A DNA stretch of 64,000 bases from an uncultured Parabacteroides sp. (GTDB lineage Bacteria > Bacteroidota > Bacteroidia > Bacteroidales > Tannerellaceae): the NCBI GenBank assembly GCA_910577325.1, contig CAJTMR010000010.1, positions 1-64,000 on the forward strand, in the 5' to 3' direction. Positions 53,611 to 63,225 of this stretch are shown piece after piece (position 1 is the stretch's first letter; each line of letters starts with the position of its first letter). The notes below the pieces were generated by a model. It ran no database searches. It had not been told where the DNA came from and was given only the letters and a program-made list of their open reading frames with translations. The translations under genes were made by a program, and so were the position numbers.

Positions 53611-55545
53611 CTATGGATGTTTCTTAATCACCATACACGCACCACCGCCCGGAGCTAACTTTAATACAAGTTTATCTTTATTTGTCAGTTTCCGGATCGT
53701 AACTTTCAGGCTTTCACGATTTGTCAGATAATGGGCATCGTCGCCATCTTCAATCACTTCGATTGTATACTTTCCCTTCTTCAGGAAAGAAAGAGGCAGT
53801 TCGATTGTCCTTCCGGATTCATTCGTGGCCGCACCGACCAGATAAGCCTCATCCGTTTCCCTCATCATCACGATATACTCTCCGATTTCACCCGCCAATG
53901 TACGGCTCTCTCTCCAAGGCATTTTCTGGGAAGACAGGAAATTCAACAATGCTGGGTATTTCCGGTAATATTCGGGGATATCCGGTAAAATTGTCACACC
54001 GGAGAAAGTAATCAACGTACGAGCCGCCTCCGAAACCAACGTGGAAGGAACCGGCTGGCTTTCATCCACACGTGTCGTATGTCCTTGACGAAGGTCGAAC
54101 ATGCCGTTATTCATATCGACCGGGCCAGCCACCATGTTGACAAAGACGGTCGTCACGAATGTCTTAGGTTCAAACACCCGGTGCGCGTCCAATTGGGCGT
54201 GGCAATATTCACGTGTGACAGCGTTCGGCCAGGTACGCATCTGCCCGTATGGGTGGACCGGTCCGTCATGGTAATCGACCAACAGGTGATTTTGCGCGCA
54301 AAGTTCGGTAATTTTCTTCGTCCACAGGTTCTTTTCTTCCTGAGTTCCGCGCATAAAGCCATATTTGACTCCGGCAGCACCCCAATCTCCATATTGTTTC
54401 AACGTTTCTTCTATCGGATACTTCCGGCCTCCGACATCATTCAGATAAAGCCAAATGCCGACCCCCTTCTCTTTTCCATACTTCAATAACCGCTGTACAT
54501 CCTGTGCTTTTTCTCCTTTGACCGGATCGGAATCCGATTCAAATTCCGGACCGTACCAATTGGCATCCAACACCAGATATTTGAACCCCTGTTCAGCTGC
54601 AAAGTCCACCATCCGTACCCAGGAAGGATACGACATCGTATATGTAAAACCATCCCAGACAGCCCCATCAATACGCCAGTCCCAAACAGCCAGCCCGGGC
54701 TTCACCCACGAAAAGTCATAACGGGGATCAGGGTCCGGATTCAGCAACTCCAACAAATGGGAGTCGGTCAACGCGCCAGGTGTCGTTCCATACAAAACGA
54801 CACGCCAGGCAGAAGTATATCCCGGCGACAAACTTGCCGGCTTAGAAACCACCGAAAAAAGCGTCTCCCCCTCTTTGGATTGCAAGACAAGAGGCGCTCC
54901 TGTTTCCAGACAGGCTTCATGGATCGCCATATAATGTTTATTGCCCGCCTTCACGGTCATCACCGGCAAGCGGGTTCCATCTGTTTCTGTTAACCTTTCA
55001 GGTCCTATATTATGATTCTCGCCATTATAAAACCATGCCGTATAATCTCCTGCAAAGTTATAGGCTGTCAGTTCGGACCGTACATTTACGCACTTCCCTT
55101 CGCCTTCCGGTATTTTATAGCAGAATGCAAAGCCATCATTATACCCCCGGACCACTAACTGCATCCGTTCCGGTTGCCTCGCCGGATTCAGCAAATCGAT
55201 CACTAATTCATTGAAATGGTCATCGACCACGGCCCGCTTTCCCCATAACGGCTTCCATTCGTCCCGGACTTGCCGGTCGGATACTTTTTCTATTTTCCAA
55301 CCGGAAGAAGGAACCGTTTCCTCTGATTCCAGTCTAAAACCCAATGGGGATTCTTTAATCAGCATTTCTCTGTTTGCGGCAAAAGTATAGGTCAGTAAAC
55401 CGTCATCCTGTCGCTGTATGCCCATCACTAACTTTTTGTCTGGAGAGAAAACCTGGTAAAGCTTGGGCAAATGTTGAGCATAAGCGCTGTCCATTCCCAG
55501 CCATGCAAACAATAGTAAAACGAATGTTACGAATCGTGTATTCAT
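53611..55545 (-). CDS. glycoside hydrolase family 97
   Basis: This is a 644-residue secreted GH97 enzyme. A signal peptide (about 1-23, ending AYAQ) precedes the N-terminal sandwich and the barrel with YLVLDANWYGPEFESDSD, GIWLYLNDVGGRKY, GVKYGFMRGTQEE, LLVDYHDGPVHPYGQMRTWP and MNNGMFDLRQG. It is only distantly similar to the other GH97 of the locus and probably has a different role, for example surface versus periplasmic cleavage or a different linkage. It is followed by a strong terminator and preceded by a short MITE-like repeat separating it from FecR. Mechanism (inverting or retaining) not assigned. Confidence 0.92.
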   Translation of the reverse strand: MNTRFVTFVLLLFAWLGMDSAYAQHLPKLYQVFSPDKKLVMGIQRQDDGLLTYTFAANREMLIKESPLGFRLESEETVPSSGWKIEKVSDRQVRDEWKPLWGKRAVVDDHFNELVIDLLNPARQPERMQLVVRGYNDGFAFCYKIPEGEGKCVNVRSELTAYNFAGDYTAWFYNGENHNIGPERLTETDGTRLPVMTVKAGNKHYMAIHEACLETGAPLVLQSKEGETLFSVVSKPASLSPGYTSAWRVVLYGTTPGALTDSHLLELLNPDPDPRYDFSWVKPGLAVWDWRIDGAVWDGFTYTMSYPSWVRMVDFAAEQGFKYLVLDANWYGPEFESDSDPVKGEKAQDVQRLLKYGKEKGVGIWLYLNDVGGRKYPIEETLKQYGDWGAAGVKYGFMRGTQEEKNLWTKKITELCAQNHLLVDYHDGPVHPYGQMRTWPNAVTREYCHAQLDAHRVFEPKTFVTTVFVNMVAGPVDMNNGMFDLRQGHTTRVDESQPVPSTLVSEAARTLITFSGVTILPDIPEYYRKYPALLNFLSSQKMPWRESRTLAGEIGEYIVMMRETDEAYLVGAATNESGRTIELPLSFLKKGKYTIEVIEDGDDAHYLTNRESLKVTIRKLTNKDKLVLKLAPGGGACMVIKKHP

Positions 55546-55583
55546 ATATGTTTTTGTTGGTATTTATTTATCAATCTATTTTT

Positions 55584-55651
55584 AGAGCCTGTTTAAATTT
55601 TGTTCAAAAAGAACTCTCAAAAGAATGTTGAACAAAATTTAAACAGGCTCT
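55584..55651. repeat. MITE-like palindromic repeat, short copy (copy 3, 68 bp)
   Basis: It has both 23-bp ends of the element at 5732-5903 with only 22 bases between, equal to the right-hand inner part of copy 1, so it is a deletion derivative. It abuts the FecR stop codon, contributing its first base. As RNA it would fold into a long stem between FecR and GH97. Confidence 0.85.
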
Positions 55652-56637
55652 TAGCGGTCTCTCAAAATAATCGTATTTCCGCTGTTATCGAACCTATATT
55701 TTTTATCCACATCTATAAAATTAAAAACTTCTTGCAGAGTCATGCCGGTATGGATCGTCCCGGAAAAAGATTCATTCTCTATTTGCCGGCTCATGATATG
55801 AATCTTCACATTGTATTTACGCTCTATCTCTTTCAGTATATCACGGAAAGAAGCATTTACAAAACTAAGTTTACCAGTCGTCCATACTGCTGATTTAGAA
55901 GTATCATATCCTGATCGTACCAGGCTTCCCGACTCCCGGTTATAGATCGCCCGTTCATTTGGTTTCAGGAAAACATTTTTATCTCCGACAGAGACATTGA
56001 CGCCTCCTTTGATCAAATCGACCTCGGTCTGCACATCGTCCGGATAGGCCCGGACATTAAATACGGTTCCGGTCACCTTCACCTTAGTCTCACCTGCATA
56101 TACCTGGAAAACCTTTGCCTTATCTTTGGTCACCTCAAAATAACCTTGTCCCGCCAGATAGACATTCCGTTCTTTTTTCCCAAACGAAACAGGATATTTC
56201 AATACAGACCCGGAGTTCAAGACCACGATCGAACTGTCCGGAAGCATGATTCTGGCCTGGCTACCCAACGGAACCACAGTTTCGCAAAGCAGATCATGGG
56301 ATGTGACACGTTGATACGTATAGACCGATACTACCGAAGTCAATGCCATCAACAGGATAGCAGCCACAGCAATGCGCGTCCAAACGACAAAACGGTTCTT
56401 CTTTTTTCCGTCCATACCCTGCACACGTTCACGAAAACGCTGGAAACTTTCATCTTTCTCACGTTCCAATGCCGGAGCATGTAACAAGGCATGCAACTTT
56501 GCCGCTTTGTCATATTGCAGTCTGTATAGCTCCGAACTACGCACCAGAGAGAAGAGTTCAGCCATTTCTTCACCGGTGATCATTCCGGAAATATAGTCAT
56601 TCAATCTTCTTTCAAACAGATCATCTTTATCCTGCAT
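55651..56637 (-). CDS. FecR-family anti-sigma factor
   Basis: This is a 328-residue regulator with a cytoplasmic domain (about 5-78), transmembrane helix (about 84-107, VVWTRIAVAAILLMALTSVV), FecR domain (QARIMLPDSSIVVLNSGSVL, GQGYFEVTKD, KVKVTGTVFNVRAYPDD) and the C-terminal DUF4974-type part (DILKEIERKYNVKIHIMS). It lies 51 bp after its sigma gene and should relay substrate sensing from the STN domain of the SusC at 49914. The stop codon touches the MITE-like repeat, which may have replaced a few C-terminal residues, although the length is normal. Confidence 0.92.
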   Translation of the reverse strand: MQDKDDLFERRLNDYISGMITGEEMAELFSLVRSSELYRLQYDKAAKLHALLHAPALEREKDESFQRFRERVQGMDGKKKNRFVVWTRIAVAAILLMALTSVVSVYTYQRVTSHDLLCETVVPLGSQARIMLPDSSIVVLNSGSVLKYPVSFGKKERNVYLAGQGYFEVTKDKAKVFQVYAGETKVKVTGTVFNVRAYPDDVQTEVDLIKGGVNVSVGDKNVFLKPNERAIYNRESGSLVRSGYDTSKSAVWTTGKLSFVNASFRDILKEIERKYNVKIHIMSRQIENESFSGTIHTGMTLQEVFNFIDVDKKYRFDNSGNTIILRDR

Positions 56638-56688
56638 ACTCTTTTCTACATTAATCTATAAACATTACACATCTCGGATGTAAAACAT

Positions 56689-57270
56689 TTAAATGAAAAA
56701 TAAAATAAATAATAAATGCTTCAACATCTGTTTCAGCTTGTCCAAAGCATTTTTGATCTGGACCCGGACCGTACTGACCGTCAGATTCATTTCCTTAGCT
56801 ATTTCTTCAGCAGATTTCCCAGCATAGAAATAGGATTCAAATACACTCCGGCATTTAGGAGGAAGCGAAGAAACCGCCTCTTTTATCTCCGCCTCCATCT
56901 CTTTAAGTTCCACATATTGTAAAGGGACAGGAGCAGAGACAATGCAGTCTTCTTGAAAAGCCGATATTTGCTCTTTATGTTCATCAAGCACAGATTGCAA
57001 AGTCCTTTGGGAGCGTATATAATTCAGGCAACCGTTTTGCACGGCACGGATCAGGTAAGAATGGACAGGGAAGGCCAGCGTCCGCCGCTTATACCAGATA
57101 TTCAGAAAAACATCATCCACAATCTCCGCACTAATATTCTTGTCAAACAAATAATAGATCGCAATCGTATTCAAATACACATAGTACGCCTTATACAATT
57201 CAGAAAAAGCCTGTTCCGAACCGTCATTGATTTGTGCTATTAAATCTTCACCTATCTGGTCTATATTCAT
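56689..57270 (-). CDS. ECF RNA polymerase sigma factor
   Basis: This is a 193-residue ECF sigma factor. Region 2 is at about 25-95 (YYLFDKNISAEIVDDVFLNI, YLIRAVQNGCLNYI) and region 4 at about 130-185 (LPPKCRSVFESYFYAGKSAE, EIAKEMNLTVSTVRVQI). It heads the GH97/SusC/SusD locus and is followed by its FecR. An exact -7 box lies 41 bp upstream. By family logic it activates SusC/SusD and perhaps both GH97 genes when the SusC STN domain reports ligand. Confidence 0.93.
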   Translation of the reverse strand: MNIDQIGEDLIAQINDGSEQAFSELYKAYYVYLNTIAIYYLFDKNISAEIVDDVFLNIWYKRRTLAFPVHSYLIRAVQNGCLNYIRSQRTLQSVLDEHKEQISAFQEDCIVSAPVPLQYVELKEMEAEIKEAVSSLPPKCRSVFESYFYAGKSAEEIAKEMNLTVSTVRVQIKNALDKLKQMLKHLLFILFFI

Positions 57271-57310
57271 AATCGAAATAGATTTACTCTAAAAGATTAC
57301 AATCTCCGGG

Positions 57311-57318
57311 CAAATATA
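57311..57318 (-). promoter_or_regulatory. -7 box of the ECF sigma gene
   Basis: TATATTTG on the minus strand matches TAnnTTTG exactly. The -33 position overlaps the terminator of the upstream TolC gene. Confidence 0.5.
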
Positions 57319-57325
57319 AGAACAA

Positions 57326-57356
57326 AAAAGGAGGTTTCCATCGCGGGAACCTCCTT
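57326..57356 (-). terminator. terminator of the efflux operon
   Basis: On the minus strand AAGGAGGTTCC pairs with GGAAACCTCCTT (one mismatch) and is followed by T's, 33 bp beyond the TolC stop. It ends the four-component transport operon. Confidence 0.85.
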
Positions 57357-57388
57357 CCATCTAAATAAATGTGTCTAATTTTAATGTA

Positions 57389-58741
57389 TTATAGTGTTAT
57401 TGGTGTACCGTTATAAAAGTCCAAGATCTTGGCACGGAAGATAAAATTATACTTGGATTGTGCTTGTTCGGACAAGCTCTGAGCATATTTCGTCTTAGCC
57501 TCGCTATACTCGAAAACAGTGCTTTTGCCGGCTGCATAGCGGTCTTCGGCATACGAAAAAGCTTCTTTGCTGGCAATAACCGATTTGTCGGATGCGGTAT
57601 ATTTTTCCTGGGCGGCGGTTGCATTATAGAAAGCCTGCTGTATTTCCTTATACAAGGCTTTTTTTGTATTTTCCATCATCAATTCGCGGTTGCGGATATT
57701 GATACGGGCGGAGCGGACATTGTTGCGCGTCTGGAAACGGTTGAACAAAGGGATGCTCAGGCTGAACCCGATCGTCTTACGCCCGTTATTCTTCAACTGC
57801 TCGTTAAAAGCCAGGTTCGAATAGTCGCCATCACCGGAATAATGGTAATAGCCATTGGTATAGCTGGCTCCGAAATTCAATTTCGGATAGTAACCGGACC
57901 GGGCTACTTTCAGCATCTTCTTCTGGCTTTCCAACAGATATTCCTGTTCCTTGATCTGCGGCTTGAAAGCGACGGCATGGTCATAGACATGATCCGGAGG
58001 CAGAATACTACTCATATACTCTTCGACGGCATCTTCAAACTGAGGAACTACGATGTCGAAATTCTCGCCGTCACGTTCCAGTTCGAGGCTTTGTGTCAAG
58101 TCGAGCAAGGCCAGCTTAACATTATTATTGGCCTCCGTCAGAGAAACTTCGTCTTTTGCCAGCTGAGCTTTCATGTCGTATAGCTGTGAAAGAGGGACTT
58201 TTCCGTTTTTCACCAGTGCTTCGGTCTTCGTCACCTGCTCACGACTCAGGCCGACCTGCAATTCGGCAATCTTCTGCACTTCCTTATTATACAGGACTTG
58301 CAGATAATAGGAAGTCACGTTGACGGACAGATCTTCCTTCGCCTTGTTCAGCGCCTCGACAGCCGCTTGCAAATCCAGCTTGCGAGCGGCAATATCGTTC
58401 GGGATACGTAAACCGTCGAAAATCGGCATGCTCAAAGAGATGGATGCCGATGTATTGGCTGAGTTCTGGTCCACGATCACTCCCGTCTTGGAAGGGGAAC
58501 GGCCGAAATCGAAATTCTGGCCGACATTGGCGTTCAGATCGGGCAACCAGCTGTATTTGCTGGTGTTCAGGTCCACTTTCCGGCTTTCCTGATCCTGCTG
58601 GCGTTGCTTCAGGTCGATATTATTCTCAATTGCATAGCGGATACATTCTTCCAAGGACCATTGCTTGGCTGACTCCTGTGCCAGCAGACCACCGGAAAAA
58701 ATCAATAAAGCGGATATGTAGAGAGCTATTTTCTTATTCAT
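57389..58741 (-). CDS. TolC-family outer-membrane efflux channel
   Basis: This 450-residue outer-membrane factor has a signal peptide (about 1-21) and two repeated OEP domains. Each has long amphipathic helices: WSLEECIRYAIENNIDLKQR opens the first, and the second contains NNGRKTIGFSLSIPLFNRFQ before its helices (KALYKEIQQAFYNATAAQEK). It gives the periplasm-spanning exit duct for the adaptor and ABC permeases encoded just upstream in the operon (12 bp from the adaptor). Cargo unknown; such sets export peptides, lipids or drugs. Confidence 0.93.
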   Translation of the reverse strand: MNKKIALYISALLIFSGGLLAQESAKQWSLEECIRYAIENNIDLKQRQQDQESRKVDLNTSKYSWLPDLNANVGQNFDFGRSPSKTGVIVDQNSANTSASISLSMPIFDGLRIPNDIAARKLDLQAAVEALNKAKEDLSVNVTSYYLQVLYNKEVQKIAELQVGLSREQVTKTEALVKNGKVPLSQLYDMKAQLAKDEVSLTEANNNVKLALLDLTQSLELERDGENFDIVVPQFEDAVEEYMSSILPPDHVYDHAVAFKPQIKEQEYLLESQKKMLKVARSGYYPKLNFGASYTNGYYHYSGDGDYSNLAFNEQLKNNGRKTIGFSLSIPLFNRFQTRNNVRSARINIRNRELMMENTKKALYKEIQQAFYNATAAQEKYTASDKSVIASKEAFSYAEDRYAAGKSTVFEYSEAKTKYAQSLSEQAQSKYNFIFRAKILDFYNGTPITL

Positions 58742-58753
58742 AATTCTTCCTGT

Positions 58754-59875
58754 TTATTTCTTATTCGGATCGACAATAGCACCACGTACCTTTTCGTTCT
58801 CGCCAAGACCGTCCTTAATTTCGATCTTGATTCCATCGGACAAACCGACTTTGACAGCTCGCTTTTCAAACTTCTGTTCCGGTTTTTCCGCTTTTACCAC
58901 CTGCACAAAGGTCGAATCGCCACTAAACTCGACGCAACTTTCGGGTACGGACAAAACACCCTCCACACGCTTCAACACGATCTCGGCATTGGCGCTATAA
59001 CCGGCACGGATAAAAGCATCGCCAGGCATATGTACGGCAGCCTTCACCTCAAACAGGACGGCTCCGTTCTCTTCCACTCCCTTAGGAGCCACATATTCCA
59101 GTTCGGCATCGAACGTACGACTTTCCATTGCACCGACCGTCAATTTGATCGGCATCCCTTCATGGATACGGCCTACTTCAGTCTCGTCCACTTTACCTTT
59201 AAAGATCATATTATTCATATCGGCAACCGTTGCGATCGTCGTACCGTCGTTGAACGTATTCGACTGGATCACGGAATTGCCGACCTTGATAGGCACATCC
59301 AGGATCATACCGGTGATCGTAGAACGGACTTGTGTCGTACTGGAAGCGGCAGAACGCTTGGAGATACCTTCGCGGATGATCTCGAGAGCATCCTGGGCAT
59401 TCTCGGCTTCTTCCTGTGCCTTCTTATAATTGGCAAGAGATGTTTCGTAGTCTTCTTTGGAGATCACTCCCTGTTTGTGCAATTCCTCATCCCGCTTGAA
59501 GGTGGCACTGATCTGTTCAAGGCTGATCTTCGCCACCCGTACGCGCGATTCGGCACTATTCAACTGAACCATTTCGGGGATCACTTTGATACGGGCAATG
59601 ATCTCCCCTTCCTTCACCATCTGTCCGGCTTCTTTCAGCAATTCGGAGATGATACCCGACATCTGCGGCTTGATAAGGACTTCGTCGCGGGGTTCGACCT
59701 TTCCGGTAGCGACAGTCTTCGTCTCAATCGTGTCACGTGCAGGAGTAACCAGCTCATAGACGGTAATAACAGGTTGCGCTTTCTTCCATAAGAAATAGAA
59801 AGTGCCGATAACAGCAGCTCCCACTAATACCAAAAAGATGATCCGCAGGACTTTTTTTACGATACGATTCTTCAT
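58754..59875 (-). CDS. HlyD/MacA-family periplasmic adaptor
   Basis: This is a 373-residue membrane fusion protein with an N-terminal transmembrane anchor (about 9-31, VLRIIFLVLVGAAVIGTFYF), biotinyl-lipoyl-like domain halves (TGKVEPRDEVLIKPQMSGII and STITGMILDVPIKVGNSVIQ) flanking an alpha-helical hairpin (about 110-175), and beta-barrel and membrane-proximal domains (GMPIKLTVGAMESRTFDAEL). It links the MacB-type permeases to TolC. It lies 32 bp downstream of the second permease gene within one operon. Confidence 0.93.
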   Translation of the reverse strand: MKNRIVKKVLRIIFLVLVGAAVIGTFYFLWKKAQPVITVYELVTPARDTIETKTVATGKVEPRDEVLIKPQMSGIISELLKEAGQMVKEGEIIARIKVIPEMVQLNSAESRVRVAKISLEQISATFKRDEELHKQGVISKEDYETSLANYKKAQEEAENAQDALEIIREGISKRSAASSTTQVRSTITGMILDVPIKVGNSVIQSNTFNDGTTIATVADMNNMIFKGKVDETEVGRIHEGMPIKLTVGAMESRTFDAELEYVAPKGVEENGAVLFEVKAAVHMPGDAFIRAGYSANAEIVLKRVEGVLSVPESCVEFSGDSTFVQVVKAEKPEQKFEKRAVKVGLSDGIKIEIKDGLGENEKVRGAIVDPNKK

Positions 59876-59907
59876 AATTTTATCTAATTTTCAATTTTTA
59901 ATTTTCA

Positions 59908-61173
59908 CTATTCTTCCCTGATAGCATCGATGGCCTTGATCTGCATGGCTCGCCAGGCAGGTATCAACCCTGCAAGAAGACCGCTGAACAACAGGATTAC
60001 GGTAGCGGAGACCGCCGTGCCGATATGAATCTCCGGATTGGAGAAGAACGTTTCGTTAGACGAACCTCCTCCGCCACTTGCCATCGCATTGTTCACCACA
60101 TCGAGCAGGAATACACCGACACTAAGCCCGATCAACCCGGCAAGAGATGTCAGAAGCAGGCTCTCGCTCATAATCTGCGAAATAATATCGAAAGGCTTCG
60201 CGCCGATCGCACGGCGTACCCCAATCTCGCGCGTCCGCTCCCGGACCGTCACCATCATGATATTGCTGACTCCGATGATCCCCGCCAGCAAAGTCCCGAT
60301 ACCGACCAGCCAGACCAGAATATTAATACCGGTAAACAACAAGTTGAACGTTTCAAACTGCTTGGCTATCGTGAAACTACTGATCGCATGTTCGTCCGTC
60401 GGGGAAATCTCATTTTGCAAACGCAGGACCGTCTTTATATCTTCCACCATCTTATCGCATGAGTAACCGTCGTCGGCCGTCGCACAAAGGAACCAGAACT
60501 TATCTCCCTGGTTGGAAGCCTGCTGAAGCGTCTTGAACGGGATCATCACGCTTTCTTCCGTACGTCCGCCGATCTGTGCGCGAGGCTTCGGCTTGATCAC
60601 ACCGACCACCTGGTAATAAATACCGTTCACCCGTATGTACTGCCCGATCGGATCCTCATCCGGAGCAAAAAGGACTTCGCGCACAATATTACCGATCAGA
60701 CACACCTTTCGTTTTTCGATCATGTCGATTTCATTCAACAGGCGTCCGGCCAGGATATGCTGCGTTTCGATATTGAAATATTCGGAGTAGACGCCACGGA
60801 CATTATAAGTACCCGCTTTTTGCCCTCTCACCACATTGTTTTGCCCGCCCCACTGCATGATCATCGGCGAAAGAAAACGTACGCCTTTCACACGCTGGCG
60901 GATCGTTTCCAAATCGCGGTTGCGCATCTGCCAGTAACGTCCTTTCTTGTACCCTTTGTAGGGTTCGCCCGTCCGTTCGGAAAAGAAGAAAGCGGAGTTT
61001 GTGGAAAAACCGTCTACGTTTTTCAAGACTCCATTCTTAAACCCGTTACCGGAGCCCAACAGGATCACCAACATCAGGATACCCCAGAATACTCCGAAGC
61101 CGGTCAGCAGGCTACGGGTTTTATTACGGGTGATCGTCACCCATATTTCCACCCAACGATCTATATCAAACAT
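59908..61173 (-). CDS. MacB-type ABC transporter permease
   Basis: This 421-residue permease has an N-terminal transmembrane helix (about 20-45), a large periplasmic MacB_PCD domain (about 50-270) and a C-terminal FtsX domain with three helices (about 285-405: ILVWLVGIGTLLAGIIGVSN, SLLLTSLAGLIGLSVGVFLL, ILLFSGLLAGLIPAWRAMQI). RERTREIGVRRAIGA is the family coupling segment. It is a paralogue of the next gene upstream; heterodimers or alternative homodimers are both possible. The short gap between the two holds only AT-rich sequence. Confidence 0.93.
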   Translation of the reverse strand: MFDIDRWVEIWVTITRNKTRSLLTGFGVFWGILMLVILLGSGNGFKNGVLKNVDGFSTNSAFFFSERTGEPYKGYKKGRYWQMRNRDLETIRQRVKGVRFLSPMIMQWGGQNNVVRGQKAGTYNVRGVYSEYFNIETQHILAGRLLNEIDMIEKRKVCLIGNIVREVLFAPDEDPIGQYIRVNGIYYQVVGVIKPKPRAQIGGRTEESVMIPFKTLQQASNQGDKFWFLCATADDGYSCDKMVEDIKTVLRLQNEISPTDEHAISSFTIAKQFETFNLLFTGINILVWLVGIGTLLAGIIGVSNIMMVTVRERTREIGVRRAIGAKPFDIISQIMSESLLLTSLAGLIGLSVGVFLLDVVNNAMASGGGGSSNETFFSNPEIHIGTAVSATVILLFSGLLAGLIPAWRAMQIKAIDAIREE

Positions 61174-61280
61174 TTTACTTTGATTTATGATTTATAATTC
61201 ATGACTCATGATTCCCGATCCATGATTTAACTTTATACCGCTTGACGCCATAAATCATACATCCAAAATCATAAATATTT

Positions 61281-62546
61281 TCATTCATTGCGCATGGCTT
61301 CAATCGCCGTGATCTTGACCGCTTTGCGGGCAGGGAAATAGCCAGCCAATACGCCCGCCCCGATAATCAGGGCCGTAGCTGACAGCGCCACACTCAGGCT
61401 CACCGTCGGATTCAGGAAGATGCTCATGTCATCCTGCGAAACATTCTTTCCGGCATTCATCATCTCCATGGCGTAATTAATCGCTTCTGTCAACCCGATT
61501 CCAAGGATCATGCCCAAATACCCGAATACGGCGGTAATCAGGATCGACTCGACAATGATCAGTTTCAGGATGGAAAACGGGGTGGCCCCTATCGCTTTCC
61601 GGATACCGAACTCCCGGGTACGTTCTCTCACCGTTATCAGCATGATGTTGCTCACGCCGACGATTCCGGCAGTCAGTGTCCCGATACCGATCACCCAGAT
61701 AAAGAGAGCGATACCGTTCATCATCCCATTCAACATCATGAAGTTTTCGAGTGTGCTCCACATACCGATCGCCCGCCGGTCTTCGGGGTCGAACCTGTGC
61801 CGTGCTCCCATCTGCCGGCGGAAACGTTTCTCGAAAGCGTCAAATTCTTCCTGTGTGGAAATACCTTTCACCGTAAAGATGATGTCATCCAGCCCGTAGC
61901 CGGCATTATACAAGGTCTGTGCCGTACTGAAAGGGATGTAGGCCGGCGCGTTGTTGTCATTATCCTCCGCCTTGTAGACGCCGATTACCTGGTATGCGAC
62001 ACTTCCGGCATTCACATATTTGCCCAACGGATCCCCACCTTTGAAAAGCACTTCTTTCATACGAGGGCTCAAGACAATCACCTTTCTTTTTTCCTTTACA
62101 TCTATATCATTGATAAAACGGCCGTTTCCAACTGTCATTTCGATATTGTCGATCACCGCTTTCGACGGATGCACGCCGTTCAGGGAATAAGCGTTATATT
62201 CGTCTCCGTAGGAAAGCGTATCGCTCCGGCTGATACTCGCCGTAATCAAGTCCACTTCGGGATTTTCGCGTGGGATGGCAATCAGGTCTTCATCCTTGTA
62301 TTCGATCCTTCGGTTCATCTGCATCCCCTTATACGGCTTGCTCGCGTAGCGCGGCCATGTCTCCACCCGGTTCAAGCTGAAGTTGCGGAAGTTCGACATA
62401 ATGCCGTTCTTCATCCCGTTGCCCGCACCCAAGAGGACAATCAGCATAAAGATCCCCCATGCCACGGAGAAGCCGGTCAGGAAGGTACGAAGTTTATTCT
62501 TTTGAATCGTACTCCATATTTCTCGGAAATTGTCAAAATCAAACAT
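61281..62546 (-). CDS. MacB-type ABC transporter permease
   Basis: This is a 421-residue permease with the same layout as its neighbour: one N-terminal helix, MacB_PCD periplasmic domain and three FtsX helices (ALFIWVIGIGTLTAGIVGVS, SILITAVFGYLGMILGIGLT, ALIIGAGVLAGYFPARKAVK), with RERTREFGIRKAIGA as coupling helix. Its start overlaps the end of the ATPase gene by 8 bp, which suggests translational coupling. Equal lengths and shared motifs suggest duplication of one ancestral gene. Confidence 0.93.
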   Translation of the reverse strand: MFDFDNFREIWSTIQKNKLRTFLTGFSVAWGIFMLIVLLGAGNGMKNGIMSNFRNFSLNRVETWPRYASKPYKGMQMNRRIEYKDEDLIAIPRENPEVDLITASISRSDTLSYGDEYNAYSLNGVHPSKAVIDNIEMTVGNGRFINDIDVKEKRKVIVLSPRMKEVLFKGGDPLGKYVNAGSVAYQVIGVYKAEDNDNNAPAYIPFSTAQTLYNAGYGLDDIIFTVKGISTQEEFDAFEKRFRRQMGARHRFDPEDRRAIGMWSTLENFMMLNGMMNGIALFIWVIGIGTLTAGIVGVSNIMLITVRERTREFGIRKAIGATPFSILKLIIVESILITAVFGYLGMILGIGLTEAINYAMEMMNAGKNVSQDDMSIFLNPTVSLSVALSATALIIGAGVLAGYFPARKAVKITAIEAMRNE

Positions 62547-63225
62547 GTCCCAATCCTTTTTCTATTGTTTCTATCAGACCGTCCTTCACGCGGATAATGC
62601 GGTCGGTTGCCTCTGCCACGGAAGGTTCGTGCGTCACAATCACCATCGTAAGTCCTTCCCGGTTTACATTCCGGAGCAGTTCCATCACCTCGACCGTCGT
62701 CTTGCTGTCCAGCGCCCCGGTCGGTTCATCCGCTAAGATCACCTGTGGTTTGGCAATCAGGGCACGGGCAATGGCCACACGCTGTTTCTGTCCGCCTGAC
62801 ATTTCGTTCGGCATATGTTCCGCCCAGTCTTTCAAGCCCACCATATCTAAATATTCCAACGCCATAGCATTCCGTTTCTTCCGGCTTATACCCTGGTAAT
62901 ACAGGGGTAACGCCACGTTTTCCATCGCATTTTTGAATGAAATCAGATTAAAAGACTGAAAGATGAAACCGATCATCCGGTTACGCAGTTCCGCTGCACG
63001 GGTTTCACTCAGATTCCGGATCAGGTGGCCGTTCAAGGTGTATGTTCCCGTATCGTATGTGTCCAGTATTCCCAAGATATTCAGCAATGTGGATTTTCCT
63101 GATCCCGACGCACCCATAATAGAGACCATCTCTCCCTTCTCTATATCCAAGTCTATGCCTTTCAATACGTGCAAAGGTGCACCGTTGAAATACGTTTTGT
63201 TAATTCCCTCCAGATGAATCATCAT
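62539..63225 (-). CDS. ABC transporter ATP-binding protein (MacB/LolD type)
   Basis: This 228-residue nucleotide-binding subunit has Walker A GASGSGKST (about 38-46), Q-loop FIFQSFNL, signature MSGGQKQRVAIARAL and Walker B VILADEPTGALDS, followed by a switch His in VIVTHEP. It powers the two MacB-type permeases and is the first gene of the operon ATPase-permease-permease-adaptor-TolC. A second ATG one codon in could be the real start. No exact -7 box is visible immediately upstream. Confidence 0.94.
   Translation of the reverse strand: MMIHLEGINKTYFNGAPLHVLKGIDLDIEKGEMVSIMGASGSGKSTLLNILGILDTYDTGTYTLNGHLIRNLSETRAAELRNRMIGFIFQSFNLISFKNAMENVALPLYYQGISRKKRNAMALEYLDMVGLKDWAEHMPNEMSGGQKQRVAIARALIAKPQVILADEPTGALDSKTTVEVMELLRNVNREGLTMVIVTHEPSVAEATDRIIRVKDGLIETIEKGLGHV

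Noticed and set aside
59030..59791. Plus-strand open frame of 253 codons
   Set aside because: Antisense to the HlyD-type adaptor gene; His/Asp-rich shadow composition.
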